From an uncultured Ilumatobacter sp. (GTDB lineage: Bacteria > Actinomycetota > Acidimicrobiia > Acidimicrobiales > Ilumatobacteraceae), in assembly GCA_938049325.1 (NCBI GenBank), contig CALICC010000105.1, forward strand, positions 1 through 7,975: 7,975 bases of DNA. Reading direction: 5' to 3'. Position 1 is the first letter of the stretch, and every line of letters begins with the position of its first letter. The translations under genes and the position numbers were made by a program. Below are positions 6,367 to 7,975 of the stretch, piece after piece. Under the pieces are notes generated by a model that saw only the letters and a list, made by a program, of their open reading frames with translations, searched no databases and was not told the origin of the DNA.

Positions 6367-7385
6367 TGGTGAGAGCGTATGAGGTCGGACCACGCAGGCG
6401 CATCGCCGATCGTGGTCGCGGCCAACACGGCGTGGGTGCACGCCGCAGCGAAGACCTCGGCCGACGCGACCAACAGCTCGTTGAGCGCTGGGATGCGTTG
6501 ATCAGGTAGCGCGGCATCGCCGAGCGCCAGGGCAAACACGGTGTCGCCGTCGGTCATCGAATGAGCTGGCCGAATTGCGCGAGCGAGTCCGTCGTGCGCC
6601 ACGCCGGCGAGCTTCGACGATTCGGCCTTGTTGAGTCTGGCGGTCGTCGCGACGACGCCGATCGTGGTGTTCAGCCCCGTGACGGCCTGTCGCCCGAGCG
6701 CTTCGCGGACGGCGTTGCGTTGCTGGGCGTTCGCGCGCGGGAGACGGAACCCGGTGCGCTCCCAGGGCAAGCAGGTCGCCGGGTCGATCGGACTGCCGTT
6801 GGCGTTGACGACGGCGAGTGCGCCCACGACGACCTCGGTGTCAGCGATCTGCACCGTGGTACTCGCAGTGCCCACGCCGCCCTGCAGTCCGCCCGCTCTG
6901 GCGCCGGCGCCGGCGCCGACCGATCCCCAGGCAGGCACTCGTCGGCCGCTCAGCGCTGCGCTCGCGGCGCGACGGCCGAATTCACCATCGGGGCGCTTGC
7001 CGACATCGCCGCCGCGTCCGAGATCGAAGATCACCGCTGCGGGGACGACGGGGACCACATGATCACCGATCGGAAATCCGAGCCGTGCGTCCTCGAGCAC
7101 GCTCACCACACCGTCGGCTGCCGCCAAGCCGTACGCGCTGCCTCCGGTGAGCGTGATGGCGTGGATCTCCTGAATCAGGTTCTCGGGGCGCAGCGCATCG
7201 GTTTCGCGGGTGCCGGGGCCGCCACCGCGAACGTCGACACCCGGTACCGCTCCGGGTCGCACGGTGACGACGGTCGTGCCCGTCTGCCACCCTCGACCGG
7301 TTCGTTGGTGGTGACCGACACCGATGCCGGGCACGTCGAGGATCGAGCCGACGGGCGTTCCGGGCCGATCGTGAGCGCGACTCAT
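6363..7385 (-). CDS. P1-family (S58, DmpA/NylC-like) self-processing amidohydrolase or aminopeptidase
   Basis: The product has 340 residues. Family landmarks are SILDVPGIGVGHHQ at 14-27, GGGPGTRETDALRP at 54-67, LTGGSAYGLAAADGV at 79-93, GGLQGGVGTAS at 165-175 and LAVVNANGS at 190-198. The self-cleavage region is GLNTTIGVVATTARLNKAE at 237-255. By analogy with NylC, which cleaves itself between Asn and Thr, I predict a cut between Asn239 and Thr240, with Thr240 as N-terminal nucleophile. The rest of the processed subunit has KLAGVAHDGLARAI and DGDTVFALALG, both typical. Family members act on peptides with D- or beta-residues, amides or nylon oligomers. It lies between a carboxylesterase and panC, with 4-bp overlaps on both sides, so a link to amide or beta-amino acid metabolism is plausible. 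ATG 7385 is chosen because the longer frame to 7631 only covers the esterase in another frame. No signal peptide is seen. Confidence 0.9.
   Translation of the reverse strand: MSRAHDRPGTPVGSILDVPGIGVGHHQRTGRGWQTGTTVVTVRPGAVPGVDVRGGGPGTRETDALRPENLIQEIHAITLTGGSAYGLAAADGVVSVLEDARLGFPIGDHVVPVVPAAVIFDLGRGGDVGKRPDGEFGRRAASAALSGRRVPAWGSVGAGAGARAGGLQGGVGTASTTVQIADTEVVVGALAVVNANGSPIDPATCLPWERTGFRLPRANAQQRNAVREALGRQAVTGLNTTIGVVATTARLNKAESSKLAGVAHDGLARAIRPAHSMTDGDTVFALALGDAALPDQRIPALNELLVASAEVFAAACTHAVLAATTIGDAPAWSDLIRSHQ
6374..6379 (-). promoter_or_regulatory. Candidate internal -10 element for panC
   Basis: The minus strand reads TACGCT exactly 7 nt before the panC ATG at 6366. It is the same hexamer at the same distance as in the two divergent genes at 435 and 460. 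It lies inside the last codons of the P1 peptidase gene, so panC may be transcribed both with the operon and alone. No convincing -35 was seen. Confidence 0.4.
6900..6917. repeat. Three tandem GGCGCC units
   Basis: GGCGCC is repeated three times head to tail inside the P1 peptidase gene and encodes alternating Gly-Ala in VGAGAGARAGG. The length of this protein stretch looks normal for the family, so there is no sign of repeat expansion. Each unit is palindromic and the run is prone to polymerase slippage. A six-base unit would keep the reading frame if its copy number changed. Confidence 0.7.
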
Positions 7386-7975
7386 GTCCACAGCTCGCGG
7401 AGCGCTGGTTCGGGGTCGTGGATCACCGACGGGTCGGGGCCGATGCGTTGGGTCGGCCGTCGATCGACGTCGAACCGGTCCCAGCCGGGCGCGTGGTTGC
7501 GGGCAAAGGAGACGAGTGCCGAGGCGAACTGATCGGCGACGGTTGACCGGTCGGGTCCATCGCCCGTGAACATCTCGACGCCCTGTGCTTCGATCGTGTC
7601 GAAGGCGAACGGGATGTCGAGTCCGTGGCAACAGCCCAACATCCCGCCAAACGCTGTCGAACGCTGCTCGAACGAATACATCCAGGTGGAACTGCTGGCG
7701 GCGACGCGAGCTTCGGCGAGACGCTGGGCCGGGCGACGGAACAACTCGTCGGTCTGCATCGCCGAGACGAGTTGGCTGGGATCGACGTCCGGGCGGTGCG
7801 TTCGATACATCGCGATCGCGTGATCAGCGTTGTGGCCGAAACGGTGGCCGAATTCGCGTTGCACGTCGTCGTCGGTCCACCCCGAACGTTGTTGGTCGAA
7901 CGCTGTGAACAGCAGCATCTCATCGGTGTTGGCGCCGATGACGAGCGGCCGATCATCCATCGCGCTCGTCTCGAG
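7382..7975 (-). CDS. Type B carboxylesterase, C-terminal part (5' end beyond window)
   Basis: The minus strand is open from the right edge for 197 codons to the TGA at 7384-7382. RPLVIGANTDEM at window residues 9-20 matches the GxNxDEG block holding the catalytic Glu (Glu19 here); the following Gly is replaced by Met. GCCHGLDIPFAF around window residues 114-125 matches the block with the catalytic His (His117), as in para-nitrobenzyl esterase and acetylcholinesterase relatives. The closing stretch VADQFASALVSFARNHAPGW is typical of the family's last helix. The nucleophilic Ser and oxyanion hole lie outside the window. By family it hydrolyses carboxylic esters; the substrate is unknown. An ATG at 7960 is in frame but internal, since the conserved sequence extends into it and the frame continues upstream. 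The stop overlaps the P1 peptidase start by ATGA, making it the first visible gene of the panC operon. Confidence 0.88.
   Translation of the reverse strand, partial: LETSAMDDRPLVIGANTDEMLLFTAFDQQRSGWTDDDVQREFGHRFGHNADHAIAMYRTHRPDVDPSQLVSAMQTDELFRRPAQRLAEARVAASSSTWMYSFEQRSTAFGGMLGCCHGLDIPFAFDTIEAQGVEMFTGDGPDRSTVADQFASALVSFARNHAPGWDRFDVDRRPTQRIGPDPSVIHDPEPALRELWT

Noticed and set aside
6367..6441. Earlier panC start at 6441
   Set aside because: The added 25 residues are unlike PanC N-termini and overlap the P1 peptidase coding region. MSNLITLADPAAMRAW from 6366 matches the family.
7386..7631. In-frame upstream extension of the P1 peptidase
   Set aside because: The extension is Arg/Pro-rich and covers the conserved C-terminus of the carboxylesterase in another frame. 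The family N-terminus starts near the ATG at 7385.

Overview
The window is a gene-dense stretch of a high-GC bacterial chromosome, most likely from an actinobacterium. The GC-rich third codon positions, GTG starts, near-absence of Shine-Dalgarno sequences and promoter-like TANNNT hexamers just 6-7 nt before start codons all fit that. The protein style reminds me of Acidimicrobiia (Ilumatobacter-like), but that is an impression and not a database result. I see no tRNA, rRNA, CRISPR array, insertion sequence or phage gene.

Left part. A truncated metallo-beta-lactamase-fold hydrolase (1-435, minus) diverges from a plus-strand run of four genes: a Gfo/Idh/MocA-family NAD(P) oxidoreductase (460-1575), a ProA-like acyl-phosphate reductase with an extra N-terminal region (1572-3071), a lipoprotein M1 metallopeptidase (3086-4642) and a CPBP/Abi-family intramembrane metalloprotease (4639-5565). 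The divergent start codons are only 24 bp apart. A perfect 12-bp palindrome between them supplies a TACGCT hexamer to each strand, exactly 7 nt before each start.

Right part. A minus-strand operon enters from the right edge: a type B carboxylesterase C-terminus (7382-7975), an NylC/DmpA-like P1 self-processing peptidase (6363-7385) and pantothenate synthetase panC (5491-6366). All four overlapping same-strand junctions in the window are 4-bp ATGA overlaps. panC also has its own TACGCT hexamer 7 nt before its start. It converges on the CPBP gene and overlaps its 3' end by 75 bp. A perfect 14-bp-stem hairpin sits in that overlap with the panC stop codon in its loop.

How the genes may work together. 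panC joins pantoate and beta-alanine. The preceding Ntn-type peptidase belongs to a clan whose members include beta-aminopeptidases, so a peptide or amide route to beta-alanine is a plausible, untested hypothesis. The Gfo/Idh and ProA-like pair may act in sequence on an unknown metabolite. The M1 lipoprotein and the CPBP protease are probably co-expressed at the membrane. Coding coverage is almost complete; the only gaps are 24 bp and 14 bp, and both look like promoters.
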